Made by a program: the position numbers and the translations under genes. A stretch of DNA of 64,000 bases from Oscillospiraceae bacterium. Lineage in GTDB: Bacteria > Bacillota > Clostridia > Oscillospirales > Acutalibacteraceae. The notes under the pieces were generated by a model, which saw nothing but the letters and a program-made list of their open reading frames with translations, did not search any database and had not been told where the DNA came from. Location of the stretch: NCBI GenBank assembly GCA_015065975.1, contig SVPG01000002.1:40869-104868 (forward strand). The letters are read 5' to 3'. Every line of letters begins with the position of its first letter. The stretch's first letter is position 1. Shown piece after piece: positions 25,640 through 34,708 of the stretch.

Positions 25640-27010
25640 TTAATTATAGTAATCATCTTCAGGCGGTCCGAGTTCAATCGGCCCCTGCATATTACCAAAA
25701 GTGTCATACTCGCCGACATATTCATTCATCGGCATCTGGTTGTACTGCTGCATCGGCTGCTGCATCTGAACCTGCATGGGCGGCTGCATAATTGGCTGCT
25801 GACCCATAAAGTCATCCTGTGCAATAACCTTTTCCCGTTCTCTGAGCACCCTTTCCGCAGCCTTCTTCTCCTTCATTCCTTTATCAACAAGATAACCTGA
25901 GATAAAACCGAAGAAAAACAGCGCTATAACAGCCGCTATAATACCGACGATCTTCAGTGTTCCGTTTTCGAAAGCTCCTTCATCTTCAACCTTTATCGGT
26001 GTTATACCGCTCTGTCCCGTAAGTGCGGTTGTGGGAACCGTGTTGTTCTCGGACGGCGGTGTGATCGGATCGGTCAACGACACCACGACCACCTGCGACG
26101 TATTTGTCGGCGTTGTGACCGCCGACTGCTCAAGCCTGCGGACGATAAGACTGTAGGAGCGTTCCTCGCCGTTCTCCGCACGGACGGTTATTGTAAAGTA
26201 ATTATACCCTATCTGAAGGTCTTTATTAACCGTGGAACCGCCGACTATAATCGCCTTGTCCGACATCGGAACCGCATCGATCCTTATTGTCGAAATCTCA
26301 TTCGGCAGCTCAACATTATATCCGTAAAAATCGGACGAAAAGCCCGGAGATAATGTACCCGGAGCTATGGAGAGTGATTTCAGACGGTTCTCCGCCGAGA
26401 GATCACTGCGAAGGGTTGTGGTCGTTGTCAGTCTCGGATAGGTTGTTGTAGTGGTGGTTGGCGGCGGTGCTGTCGTAACACCCAGCGTCACCGCAACAGG
26501 CTGAACCATAATGCTGTCGATCTTATCCGTACCAACCGTACACATACTTATCGCAGCCGAAATGCTTATGGCGCTCGACCTTGTATTGACAGCCGTCAGA
26601 GTAACGGAGAAAAATGCTACGTTCTTGTCTCCGCCTCGTATAAGGACACCTGACGGGTCGGCATACGAAAAACCGACCGATGAAGATGTAACATCCTCAT
26701 CATCATAGCAGAGCACCTTACCGTTCATCTTTGCGGGACAGGAGTGCGTGTCATACTTGAAATAGTTCGGATTGAAGGTAATCTTTCCGTTGAACGACAT
26801 AATGGAGCTTGTGTCGTTATTGGAAACGTAGAACGTAACGGTTACGCTGTCACCCGTTTTTGGCGCTGCGTTATCCGTCTCAATCCAGAATGTGGGCGCT
26901 GTTGCCGCTTTTGCCACAAGCACACGGCTGCCGCCCTGCGGCAGTGCCGCTGCCAAGAGCAGTCCTGCCGCCAGCATAAATGCAAAACATCGCGTAATGA
27001 TCTTTTTCAC
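25640..27010 (-). CDS. Membrane-anchored cohesin-like/cadherin-like surface protein
   Basis: 456 residues from GTG, with GGAG 9-12 bases upstream. Order: signal peptide (1-35); a cohesin-like beta domain (about 38-190, with APKTGDSVTVTFYV and ITFNPNYFKYD phrases); a Thr-rich linker (about 194-212); a cadherin-like beta-sandwich domain (about 217-300); a membrane helix (about 348-370); and a cytoplasmic tail rich in Met, Gln and Pro. Cohesin-like domains bind dockerins, and the next gene upstream encodes a dockerin-bearing amidase. The tail and layout match the third protein of the operon, so the two are paralogues. Family calls rest on fold-like patterns. Confidence 0.7.
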   Translation of the reverse strand: MKKIITRCFAFMLAAGLLLAAALPQGGSRVLVAKAATAPTFWIETDNAAPKTGDSVTVTFYVSNNDTSSIMSFNGKITFNPNYFKYDTHSCPAKMNGKVLCYDDEDVTSSSVGFSYADPSGVLIRGGDKNVAFFSVTLTAVNTRSSAISISAAISMCTVGTDKIDSIMVQPVAVTLGVTTAPPPTTTTTTYPRLTTTTTLRSDLSAENRLKSLSIAPGTLSPGFSSDFYGYNVELPNEISTIRIDAVPMSDKAIIVGGSTVNKDLQIGYNYFTITVRAENGEERSYSLIVRRLEQSAVTTPTNTSQVVVVSLTDPITPPSENNTVPTTALTGQSGITPIKVEDEGAFENGTLKIVGIIAAVIALFFFGFISGYLVDKGMKEKKAAERVLREREKVIAQDDFMGQQPIMQPPMQVQMQQPMQQYNQMPMNEYVGEYDTFGNMQGPIELGPPEDDYYN

Positions 27011-27023
27011 AGAGAAGTTCTCC

Positions 27024-28529
27024 TTAACCTGCTGTTACTATCAACTGCACAAGGCTGTTGATGTCGGATTCTGTCACTCTGCCGTCCTCGTCAACATCAC
27101 ATGCTTCAATCTGAGCTTCGGTGAATACAAACTCACTCGGAGCACCGGGTGTAGCACTGAGATAGCTGTCGAGCTGAAGCTGGTCGTAGGAATCTATCTT
27201 TCCGTCACCGTCGATATCACCGACAAGGACGATATCAAGACGGTCAAGGACTGCATCTCCGCGAACCATAAAGACTGTGCAGCCGGTCGTGACCTGCTGG
27301 CCGATATCGAGAATCTCACCGTTTGCGTTCGTGATATACATTGTGATATCGTTGACCGATACACTGTTTATATCGGCATAATTCGTATCAACGTAAATCT
27401 GAAGCTCCGCAAGCACAGAGGCTGCATTCTGTCCCTTGAGGGACGAGGTCGGAACATCAAGTCCCTTGATAAATCCGTCAATTCTGTCGATAGACAGGTC
27501 GGATTCTTCAACCGTCGTAATTCTCACAGGATGTTTCCTGCATTCGAAGTCAAGCAGCATCTTGTAAATTGTCGAAATCGATTCCTGATCGACAAGCGAT
27601 TTTGCCGAACGGCTGAGCTGCTCGTAATTATCCTTGATTTCTCTGAGAGCATCTTCTGTCCACGCTGCAGTATCAAGCGGCAGACTTACAATTCCGTTTG
27701 TTACAACGGATGCCGCCATGATCTCTTCATCGGTTACAACGATTGCTTCCTCACGGTCTGAAGATGATGTACCGTCACCAAGCTTCAATCCGTAGTAATC
27801 GGCAATCGCTCTTGCGTCCGATATTCCGAACGCTTTGAGCTTTTCATCGGTATTGAGGAACTGCGCGTCACCCGTAACAAACGCGTGCTCGACAAGTATG
27901 CCCGGAATACCGTACGATTTGATTGTATCACCTATGACAGCATAGTAATCACCGACCTCAACGGAACCGTCTTCATGATAATACATACGCGAGCCGTTGC
28001 TAAGTCTTGTTTTGACACCGCGAATATTCATTCCCATGCCGCGAAACTGCTGAAGGAAACAGATAGCAAGCTCGGTACTGTCCTGATTATATGACTGCTT
28101 GTATGTACTGTGCGAAACGTAAACCTCTGCCCCGTTTGCAATCGGGCTTGAAGAATCGTTGCAGTGGAGACTTATCAGAATATCCGCGTCGACATCTCTC
28201 GCCATTCTGCAGCGATCGTTGAGAGAAAGCGTGCCTTCGCTGTATTCTATACCGGTATGGGTCATATAAACCTCCACACCGTCATATTTCTGCAGCTCAT
28301 CATAGCATGCAAGCGCAATTGCAAGATTGAGCTCAGCTTCATACAGACCGTCTCTGTAATTCACCGCACCCGTATCGCTTCCGCCGTGGCCGGGATCGAG
28401 AACGATTACCACTGTTTCTGCCTTTTCGGCACGAAAGCTCTCCGTCAGAAGCGGGATCATAAAAACTATCAGTGCACAGCAAAGAGTAATTATGATCCAT
28501 TTTTTGAACACTTTGGTTTTATTGTTCAT
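27024..28529 (-). CDS. N-acetylmuramoyl-L-alanine amidase with C-terminal dockerin-like domain
   Basis: Peptidoglycan amidase (Amidase_3 type), 501 aa. A basic N-terminus and one membrane/signal segment (residues 10-32) lead to the catalytic domain: VLDPGHGGSDTGA near 44 (zinc His), the YEAELNLAIAL Glu and SLHCNDSS (zinc His). A helical middle region follows. The C-terminus has two calcium-loop repeats, DIDGDGKIDSYDQL and DVDEDGRVTESDIN (about 437-495), as in type I dockerins. It lies between two cohesin-like membrane proteins in the same operon. This suggests the enzyme is held at the surface through cohesin-dockerin contact, which has not been tested. Confidence 0.85.
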   Translation of the reverse strand: MNNKTKVFKKWIIITLCCALIVFMIPLLTESFRAEKAETVVIVLDPGHGGSDTGAVNYRDGLYEAELNLAIALACYDELQKYDGVEVYMTHTGIEYSEGTLSLNDRCRMARDVDADILISLHCNDSSSPIANGAEVYVSHSTYKQSYNQDSTELAICFLQQFRGMGMNIRGVKTRLSNGSRMYYHEDGSVEVGDYYAVIGDTIKSYGIPGILVEHAFVTGDAQFLNTDEKLKAFGISDARAIADYYGLKLGDGTSSSDREEAIVVTDEEIMAASVVTNGIVSLPLDTAAWTEDALREIKDNYEQLSRSAKSLVDQESISTIYKMLLDFECRKHPVRITTVEESDLSIDRIDGFIKGLDVPTSSLKGQNAASVLAELQIYVDTNYADINSVSVNDITMYITNANGEILDIGQQVTTGCTVFMVRGDAVLDRLDIVLVGDIDGDGKIDSYDQLQLDSYLSATPGAPSEFVFTEAQIEACDVDEDGRVTESDINSLVQLIVTAG

Positions 28530-28553
28530 ATTAACTCCTTTTCACACCGTTTA

Positions 28554-30230
28554 TCAAAGCTGGTTGCCAAACTGATCATACTGGATCTGCTGACCGTTTT
28601 CATCATAGGAAATCATATTTCCGTAAGGATCATACTGCATCTGAGCATTCATATTATCCATCGGCATTTCATTTATCGGCATACCCATATTATCCATAGG
28701 CATTGCGCCCATCGGCATGCCCATATTGTCCATAGGCATTCCACCCATCGGCATGCCCATATTGTCCATAGGCATTGTGCCCATCGGCATGCCCATATTA
28801 TCCATAGGCATTGCACCCATCGGCATACCCATGTTATCCACGGGCATCTCGCCCATCTGCTGCATCATATTGGGATCGTTCATGGGAATCTGCTCGATGG
28901 CTGCGTCCTCCATATTGGGGATACCCATTTCGATCTGACGTCTTCTAAGCTGATTCTGAAGAACCTGCTCATACTTGGACATTGCCTGCTGTTCGGGATC
29001 CATCGGCTGGAATCCGCCCTGCGGCGGCATCATCGCATTCATCTGGTCACCCTCCGCAGACGGCGGAAGAGCTCCCATCATATTCATCGGAACAGGCATG
29101 AACATAACCTGCTGATTGTTCTTGTTCTGAGGATTCTGTGCTTCAATCTGAGCGCGAACAAGCTCCTCTGCCTTCTCAGAATTCTCACGCGATTTGAAAC
29201 CCGCAAAGAACGCGAGCAGGAAGAGTGCAATCTCACCGCCGATGAGACCGATTATAGCCCACATGCTGAGTTCTACGGTCTTATCGTCGGAATTTCTGTC
29301 ATATTCGGGTGTTGGAACCGCTGCTGTCGGAACTGTATCCTGAGTAAGAGTTGTCGTAGTTACCGTAGTTGTTGTTGTGGAAAAAGCTCCTGCCGCAGCG
29401 GCGTAAATCTTGACCGTATAACGGTTTGTCTTTGTTCCGTCTGCGTTCTTTACGTTGAAATAAAAGACGGCATGATAATCATCATCGGCTCCGCCGAGTC
29501 TGCTTTCGGGGGTGCATATCGCACCGCTTGCGGGAGTTGCCTGAACCATCGGCGAGGTATTGTAAGGAATCTCAGCGGTATATTCGTAGATATCGGGTGA
29601 AAACGAAGGCTTGAGGGTTATATCGCTGTTGAGAGAATTATTTATTCCGATCTCGATATTTGTAAGCTTTGCCTCACTTGCGGCTGTTGTAGTCACGGCC
29701 GAATCTATCGTGATATTTGCTGTCGGAAGCTTCGACGCATCGAATGTAAGATTCTTTGTATCACTGCCGTTGACATACTGGATAATGGGAGCGGGTGTTG
29801 AGAGAAGTCTGACGGATGTGCTTGATGCGGAAGTTGTCGAAAGCACGTCAAACATAAGCTGGATACTTGTATTCTTGCCTATGTTCTTTGTGCTGTCCGC
29901 TGCATCGAACTTGAGCGTAAGCACACCCGAATTCGACGATACCGTATAGCTGCTGTCGGGCAGTTTTGTCGCCGACGCATTGAACGAAAGAACGGTTGCG
30001 TCAAACTGCAGACTGAGCGTCATATCGGAAATCGTATAGCTTGTATTGTTTGTAACATCAAGCTTGAGCCCTATCGTACTGCTCTTCTGAGCCGAAGCGG
30101 ACGTAAAGCTCAGCGCAAACTCCGTATCATATGCAACAGTCGTCGCAGACACGGGCAAAGCCGCGCACACAGCAAGAATAAAAACAAGTGCAAAAGCGAA
30201 AATTCTCATTAAATTTCTACTTTTTTTCAT
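28554..30230 (-). CDS. Membrane-anchored cohesin-like protein with Met-rich repeat tail
   Basis: 558 residues. Signal peptide (about 1-30, AALPVSATT), a cohesin-like beta domain (about 32-175), a second beta-sandwich domain (about 185-275), a Thr-rich linker (about 280-300) and a membrane helix (about 325-345). A long cytoplasmic tail follows, rich in Met, Gln, Asn and Pro. The tail holds six imperfect copies of a 12-residue unit MPMDNMGMPMGA (residues 462-532), then a Tyr/Asp/Gln-rich end (YDPYGNMISYDENGQ). Domain order matches the protein at 25640-27010. First gene of the three-gene operon; the A+T-rich region upstream carries several TGATATATT-like -10 candidates. Confidence 0.72.
   Translation of the reverse strand: MKKSRNLMRIFAFALVFILAVCAALPVSATTVAYDTEFALSFTSASAQKSSTIGLKLDVTNNTSYTISDMTLSLQFDATVLSFNASATKLPDSSYTVSSNSGVLTLKFDAADSTKNIGKNTSIQLMFDVLSTTSASSTSVRLLSTPAPIIQYVNGSDTKNLTFDASKLPTANITIDSAVTTTAASEAKLTNIEIGINNSLNSDITLKPSFSPDIYEYTAEIPYNTSPMVQATPASGAICTPESRLGGADDDYHAVFYFNVKNADGTKTNRYTVKIYAAAAGAFSTTTTTVTTTTLTQDTVPTAAVPTPEYDRNSDDKTVELSMWAIIGLIGGEIALFLLAFFAGFKSRENSEKAEELVRAQIEAQNPQNKNNQQVMFMPVPMNMMGALPPSAEGDQMNAMMPPQGGFQPMDPEQQAMSKYEQVLQNQLRRRQIEMGIPNMEDAAIEQIPMNDPNMMQQMGEMPVDNMGMPMGAMPMDNMGMPMGTMPMDNMGMPMGGMPMDNMGMPMGAMPMDNMGMPINEMPMDNMNAQMQYDPYGNMISYDENGQQIQYDQFGNQL
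28635..28847 (-). repeat. 36-bp tandem repeat in coding sequence, six units
   Basis: Encodes the Met-rich 12-residue unit of the third surface protein. Units vary by a few bases, mainly at the last one to three residues; the sixth is degenerate. Being in frame and gap-free, it is a protein repeat and not an array with spacers. Confidence 0.9.
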
Positions 30231-30398
30231 TTTATGAACAGCCCCTCAACATTAGCACATTTATGTATTGAATACTTATGCTTATATATTACAAATAATA
30301 TATCATATAATATATCATATTTTTACACCTATAATCAAGATAATTTATTCAAATAACAGAAAAATTAACAAAATAATGTGTTACAAATCGCCTATTCG

Positions 30399-30407
30399 TG
30401 ATATAAT
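30399..30407 (+). promoter_or_regulatory. Extended -10 for the RluA-family gene
   Basis: TGATATAAT at 30399-30407, only 10-17 bases before the best start codons, so the transcript may be nearly leaderless. Upstream (30284-30325) lies an A+T repeat stretch with copies of ATATATCATAT. Confidence 0.5.
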
Positions 30408-30423
30408 CAATCGAAAAGTGACG

Positions 30424-31416
30424 GTGATTACCATTAAAACGATAAAAATAAACAAAAATGATGCGGGACAGCGTGCAGATAAATTCATCACAAAAATGTT
30501 CCCTCAGCTGCCGCAGTCCATGATGTACAAGGCTTTCCGACAGAAAGATATCAAAATCGGCGGCAAGCGCTGTGATATTTCCACACGGCTGTGCGAGGGC
30601 GATATTCTTACAATATACATAAAGGACGAGCTTCTGGAAGAACGCAAGGAACGCGAATTTCAGTACGACTTTCTGCGGGCTTCATCGACGCTTGATGTAG
30701 CGTATGAGGACGAAAATATTCTTATCGCAGACAAGAAGCCCGGACTCATTGTGCATCAGGACGAGAGCTATCAGACCGATACACTCATCGCGCGTATACA
30801 GCGCTATCTCTACGAAAAGGGCGAATACTCCCCCGATTCAGAGCAAAGCTTCGCACCCGCTCTTGTCAACCGCATCGACCGAAACACGGGAGGTCTTGTA
30901 ATTGCGGCCAAAAACTCCGCATCACTTCGCATACTCAACGAAAAGATGAAAACCAGGCAGATACACAAAACGTATCTCTGCATCGTATGCGGAAAGCTTG
31001 CCAAAAAAGAAGATACCCTGACCGGCTATCTCGAAAAGAACGAAAGCCAGAACAGGGTATATATTGACAAAAAGCCGGGCAAGAACTCAAAAACGATAAT
31101 TACAAAGTATCGTGTAATCGCCGAGCAGCCGAAACACAGTCTGCTTGAAGTTGAGCTTCTCACGGGAAGAACACATCAGATAAGAGCTCATCTCGCATCA
31201 ATCGGTCACCCTCTTCTCGGTGACGGAAAGTACGGTACGAACAAGAATAACCGCGGTACGGGATTTTCAAAGCAGGCGCTTTATTCCTGCAAGCTTATTT
31301 TTGATTTCACATCCGATGCCGATATTCTCAACTATCTCAACGGACTCGAAGTCAAAGCAGCAAAGGTTCCCTTTGCGGAAAGTTTTATGTCAAGCAGCGA
31401 AACTAGGATTCTTTAA
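30424..31416 (+). CDS. RluA-family RNA pseudouridine synthase
   Basis: Converts uridines to pseudouridine in rRNA or tRNA. An N-terminal S4-like domain (KINKNDAGQRADKFI) precedes the catalytic domain with PALVNRIDRNTGGLVIAAK, which holds the catalytic Asp, and the later LLTGRTHQIRAHLASIGHPLLGD. About 330 residues. No ATG lies before the S4 domain in a sensible place; GTG 30424 (or 30418) is chosen although no ribosome site precedes it, and the overlapping promoter suggests leaderless translation. The 3' end overlaps the convergent rqcH gene by 14 bases. The RNA target is not deducible. Confidence 0.88.
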   Translation: MITIKTIKINKNDAGQRADKFITKMFPQLPQSMMYKAFRQKDIKIGGKRCDISTRLCEGDILTIYIKDELLEERKEREFQYDFLRASSTLDVAYEDENILIADKKPGLIVHQDESYQTDTLIARIQRYLYEKGEYSPDSEQSFAPALVNRIDRNTGGLVIAAKNSASLRILNEKMKTRQIHKTYLCIVCGKLAKKEDTLTGYLEKNESQNRVYIDKKPGKNSKTIITKYRVIAEQPKHSLLEVELLTGRTHQIRAHLASIGHPLLGDGKYGTNKNNRGTGFSKQALYSCKLIFDFTSDADILNYLNGLEVKAAKVPFAESFMSSSETRIL

Positions 31417-33160
31417 CTGCCAGACGCTCGGCAAGCTGCGCATCGGGGCGCACAAAAACAGTTGTCTGATTCGTATAAATAACCATTCCGGGTTTTGAGC
31501 CCTGAGGTTTGGACACGTTTTTCACAAAAGTAAAATCAACCGCAGTCAATCCCGACTCACGCGCAGAACTGTGATATACCGCCAGAATAGCCGCCTGCTC
31601 AATCGTTGCAGGCGGTATTTCTTTTCCCTGCGACTGGATTATAACGTGAGATCCTGGTCGTTTTGTGACGTGAAGCCACAGATCCTTTTTCGAAGATTCC
31701 TTGAGCGTAAGACGATCGTTCTGCTTATTGTTTCTTCCGACCAGTATGGTAAAACCGTCATCTGACATATATCTGAGCGCGGGCAGAGCTGCAGGTCGCT
31801 TCATTTTAGCATTCTGCCTCTTTATATATCCCCCGTCCTCAAGCTCTTCACGAATCTCGGCGAGTTCTCTTACGCTCGAAGCTCTTTCAAGCGAGTCGAG
31901 CGTCGAGTTTATGTAAACCAATTCTGCTTCGCCGTCGGCGATAAGCTGTGTAAGATACTGTTCGGCGGTCTTTGCTTTCGTATATTCTTTGTAGTATTTC
32001 TGTGCATTCTGTGCCGGAGTCAGTCTCGGATCAAGCGTAACGGTAACGGTTTCTCCCGTTGTATAATCGATGAGATCACTGACCGTATCCCCTTTTTTCA
32101 GCCGATATATATTTGCGGTTATAAGATCTCCCATATTCCTGAGATCTTCTCTGTTTTCCGCTTTTTTAAGTTCCGCCTTCTGAATGGAAAGCTTCTTTGA
32201 TATTCTTTCGCTCAGAACGGTGAGAGTCTGAAGCACAGCCTTCTCCTTCACCCTCATTCGCTCACGCAGATCGCGCACACTGTAAAGGGTGTCAAGAAGC
32301 TGCGAAAAGCTATCATAGCTTGAAATATTTATTCCTTCACCGTACTGATTCGGATAAAAAAATGTTATGTCAACAGGTTTTCCGCTTTCATCACTAATCA
32401 TTACGGGACAGACTGATTCACCGAGCATATTTTTGCGCAGCTTCCGAAGAGATTCATAAAGCTTCTTCTCGTGAGACGGAGTCATATCTCCCACCTCAAA
32501 TTCAGAAGAGCCCGTTGCTCCAAAGGATACCTCACGTGCAACGATAGGTGAAATTCCCATTATTTCGGACAAAATCGCCTTATCAAGCCTGCGTCTGTTA
32601 TCGGAGATTATTTTTTCAAAAGCTTCATCTATATCATTTGATATTATGTCCGACTTTTCCTGTGCCGGCGGAAAAACGTATTTCATACCGGGAATTATCG
32701 GTCGCACCGAGCTCATTGACAGGTCAACCCTTTTTACCGCATCAATGACCGTTCCGTCCTGAGACGCGAGGATTGCATTGGAATATCTTCCCATAATTTC
32801 AATATACAGTGTCAGAATCTGTCTGTCACCGAGTTCGTCAACCGTATCGAAATCAATCATAAGTATTCTGTCCGAGCCATATTGTCTTACATCGGAAAGC
32901 CTTGCTCCGCCGAGCTTTTTTCTCAGAAGCATACAAAGCATAGGCGGCTGAGCCGGATTTTCGATCACACTCTCGGTAAAATGCACACGCGGACTGTTTG
33001 CCCGTGCGGAAACAAGCAGTCTCATCTGCCCCTCTTTACCTCTGAGCACAAAAACCAGCTCTTCGCGCGAAGGCTGATGTATTTTATCAATCTTTGCGCC
33101 AAGAGCACGGGATTTTATTTCATTTCCTATAATACCAAGCATTGCACCGTCAAGTGCCAT
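31403..33160 (-). CDS. rqcH: RqcH / NFACT-family ribosome quality control protein
   Basis: 585 residues, Rqc2 homologue that adds alanine tails to stalled nascent chains on the 50S subunit. N-terminal NFACT-N begins MALDGAMLGIIGNEI, followed by a helix-hairpin-helix region, a middle coiled coil (about 290-440), and the NFACT-R domain near the C-terminus with LVGRNNKQNDRLTLK and DLWLHVTKRPGSHVII. Older annotation calls the family fibronectin-binding. Start has AAAGGAATG. It is followed downstream by no same-strand gene and is preceded by nif3-like and trmK. Confidence 0.93.
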   Translation of the reverse strand: MALDGAMLGIIGNEIKSRALGAKIDKIHQPSREELVFVLRGKEGQMRLLVSARANSPRVHFTESVIENPAQPPMLCMLLRKKLGGARLSDVRQYGSDRILMIDFDTVDELGDRQILTLYIEIMGRYSNAILASQDGTVIDAVKRVDLSMSSVRPIIPGMKYVFPPAQEKSDIISNDIDEAFEKIISDNRRRLDKAILSEIMGISPIVAREVSFGATGSSEFEVGDMTPSHEKKLYESLRKLRKNMLGESVCPVMISDESGKPVDITFFYPNQYGEGINISSYDSFSQLLDTLYSVRDLRERMRVKEKAVLQTLTVLSERISKKLSIQKAELKKAENREDLRNMGDLITANIYRLKKGDTVSDLIDYTTGETVTVTLDPRLTPAQNAQKYYKEYTKAKTAEQYLTQLIADGEAELVYINSTLDSLERASSVRELAEIREELEDGGYIKRQNAKMKRPAALPALRYMSDDGFTILVGRNNKQNDRLTLKESSKKDLWLHVTKRPGSHVIIQSQGKEIPPATIEQAAILAVYHSSARESGLTAVDFTFVKNVSKPQGSKPGMVIYTNQTTVFVRPDAQLAERLAVKES

Positions 33161-33178
33161 ACAAAATCATTCCTTTGA

Positions 33179-33931
33179 TCAAACTGTACTTACAGGCTCA
33201 CGTTCACCGGAAACATGGAATGTTGCCTTCGGGAATCTCATACGGAGTCTCTCGGCAAACGGCTCGAGCACAACAGCCTCTGTATTGAAATGTCCCGCAA
33301 CGATAAGAGTTTTTCCGCTGTCCTGAACCGCAGTCAGAATATGGTGCTTGGCTTCACCCGTTACGACAGCATCAGCTCCGGCATCAAACATAAGGTCAGC
33401 ATAATCGCCGCCTGCGCCTGCAATAACAGCAACCTTTTCAACAGTCGAGGTTCCCTCAACGAACTGAACTGCACCGCATCCGAGCCTGTCCCTGACAAAG
33501 CAGGCAAACTTAGGCGGTGTATACGGTTTATCCAATCTGCCGAGCAGACCCGTCTCGCAGCCCTGAACCTTCGATGCGCCTATCAGACCGAGTTTCTCCC
33601 CAAGGCACGAATTGACACCGCCGTCAGCGTCGTCGAGGTTGGTATGAGCGCATATCGCGGCAATGCCTGACGAGGCAAGTGCATAAACAGGCGAATCGCC
33701 CGAAAGTGCTTTAAGCGGAGTAAAAATAACGGGGTGATGCGAGATTATGAGCTGGCAGCCGAGACCCGCAGCCTCTCTGACAACACCTTTAGTTATATCG
33801 AGAGCAACAAGTACCTTATCGACCTGTGTATTCTCACTGCCGACGAGCAGTCCCGAATTATCAAAATCCATCTGTTCTTCAAAAGGAGCAATTGCATCAA
33901 TAAATCCGTATATTTCGCCAATCGTTGTCAT
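33179..33931 (-). CDS. Nif3-like dinuclear metal centre protein
   Basis: Member of the NIF3/YbgI/YqfO family, which forms hexamers with a two-metal site; also annotated GTP cyclohydrolase I type 2. N-terminal MDFDNSGLLVGS, the metal motif ISHHPVIFTPLKAL, CAHTNLDDADGGVN, and the C-terminal VVTGEAKHHIL and VAGHFNTEAVVLEP give the metal ligands. 250 aa, the short form without the inserted PII-like domain. It lies between trmK and rqcH, a frequent Firmicute pairing with trmK. Confidence 0.92.
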   Translation of the reverse strand: MTTIGEIYGFIDAIAPFEEQMDFDNSGLLVGSENTQVDKVLVALDITKGVVREAAGLGCQLIISHHPVIFTPLKALSGDSPVYALASSGIAAICAHTNLDDADGGVNSCLGEKLGLIGASKVQGCETGLLGRLDKPYTPPKFACFVRDRLGCGAVQFVEGTSTVEKVAVIAGAGGDYADLMFDAGADAVVTGEAKHHILTAVQDSGKTLIVAGHFNTEAVVLEPFAERLRMRFPKATFHVSGEREPVSTV

Positions 33932-33947
33932 AAAATATCATTCCTCT

Positions 33948-34631
33948 CTATTTTTCATCCAACAAGTTACGTATCCTGTCTGCCGTTTCGATGAGGTCTT
34001 TATATTCAGGGTCGTCTTCGCCGAAAGCTTTCGCTTTATTCTGAAGAACTTTGATCTGCTTTTTCAGAAGAAACTCGCTGTTTTTGTCTTTTTTATCAGC
34101 CAGACTGCCTGCATAAATATCAAAAGTGGTATAGTTTTTCGTTTCTCCGACGTATTGAGCGCACGCGACTATGTAAACCCGTCCACCTTCACACACTATT
34201 TTCTCATCCAATATTTCAAAACCGTTGTCAAAGAGATATTTCCTGAGATGCTCCACCCTCGACATTGGCTGGAGTATAAGGCGATATTTCCCGTCACACA
34301 GCCATTTTGCACGTTCAATTATATCAGTGATAACCTCTGCACCCATACCTGCGATAATTACATCGTCAACTTCATTCGGAGCGATTTTTTCGAGGCCATC
34401 AGATGTAAAGACTTTTACCTTGTCACCAACTTTATACTTTTCAACGTTATCGGCTGCCTTTTTCGCAGGCAGCTCATTGATATCGGACGCGATTGCAGCG
34501 CTGCATATACCCTTTTTCACAAGCCAGATCGGAAGAAACGCATGATCCGTTCCAATATCGGCGACACGCGCACCTTCTCTTACATAAGAAGCACACGCAC
34601 CAAGCCTTTCCCCTAAATCAAAAATCCTCAT
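33948..34631 (-). CDS. trmK: tRNA (adenine22-N1)-methyltransferase
   Basis: SAM-dependent enzyme making m1A22 in tRNA. The SAM site is VADIGTDHAFLPIWLV near residue 26, followed by ASDIN, and the NPPY-like position is replaced by the family motif AGMGAEVI. The C-terminal helical region follows RLILQPMSRVEHLR. From ATG 34631, 227 residues, with AAGGA 12 bases upstream; a TTG four codons earlier sits on the ribosome site. First of the trmK-nif3-rqcH run. Confidence 0.92.
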   Translation of the reverse strand: MRIFDLGERLGACASYVREGARVADIGTDHAFLPIWLVKKGICSAAIASDINELPAKKAADNVEKYKVGDKVKVFTSDGLEKIAPNEVDDVIIAGMGAEVITDIIERAKWLCDGKYRLILQPMSRVEHLRKYLFDNGFEILDEKIVCEGGRVYIVACAQYVGETKNYTTFDIYAGSLADKKDKNSEFLLKKQIKVLQNKAKAFGEDDPEYKDLIETADRIRNLLDEK

Positions 34632-34666
34632 AACCGCAAACAATCCTTTTTATTCTCAAATGAAAT

Positions 34667-34697
34667 ATTCCCGGCCGGGTTTGATCCGACCGGGATT
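34667..34697 (-). terminator. Imperfect hairpin after DUF1858 gene
   Basis: AATCCCGGTCGG pairs with CCGGCCGGGAAT with two mismatches on the - strand, followed by ATTTC. Probable weak terminator between the DUF1858 gene and trmK. Confidence 0.55.
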
Positions 34698-34708
34698 GTC
34701 TCACACAA

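Noticed and set aside
28635..28847. 36-bp periodic repeat as a CRISPR array
   Set aside because: Units are contiguous with no unique spacers, lie in frame in a gene, and no cas gene is near.
28164..29600. A 478-codon + strand frame rich in His and Ile repeats
   Set aside because: It is the antisense of the amidase start and the Met-rich repeat; its repeats mirror the 36-bp coding repeat and it has no ribosome site.
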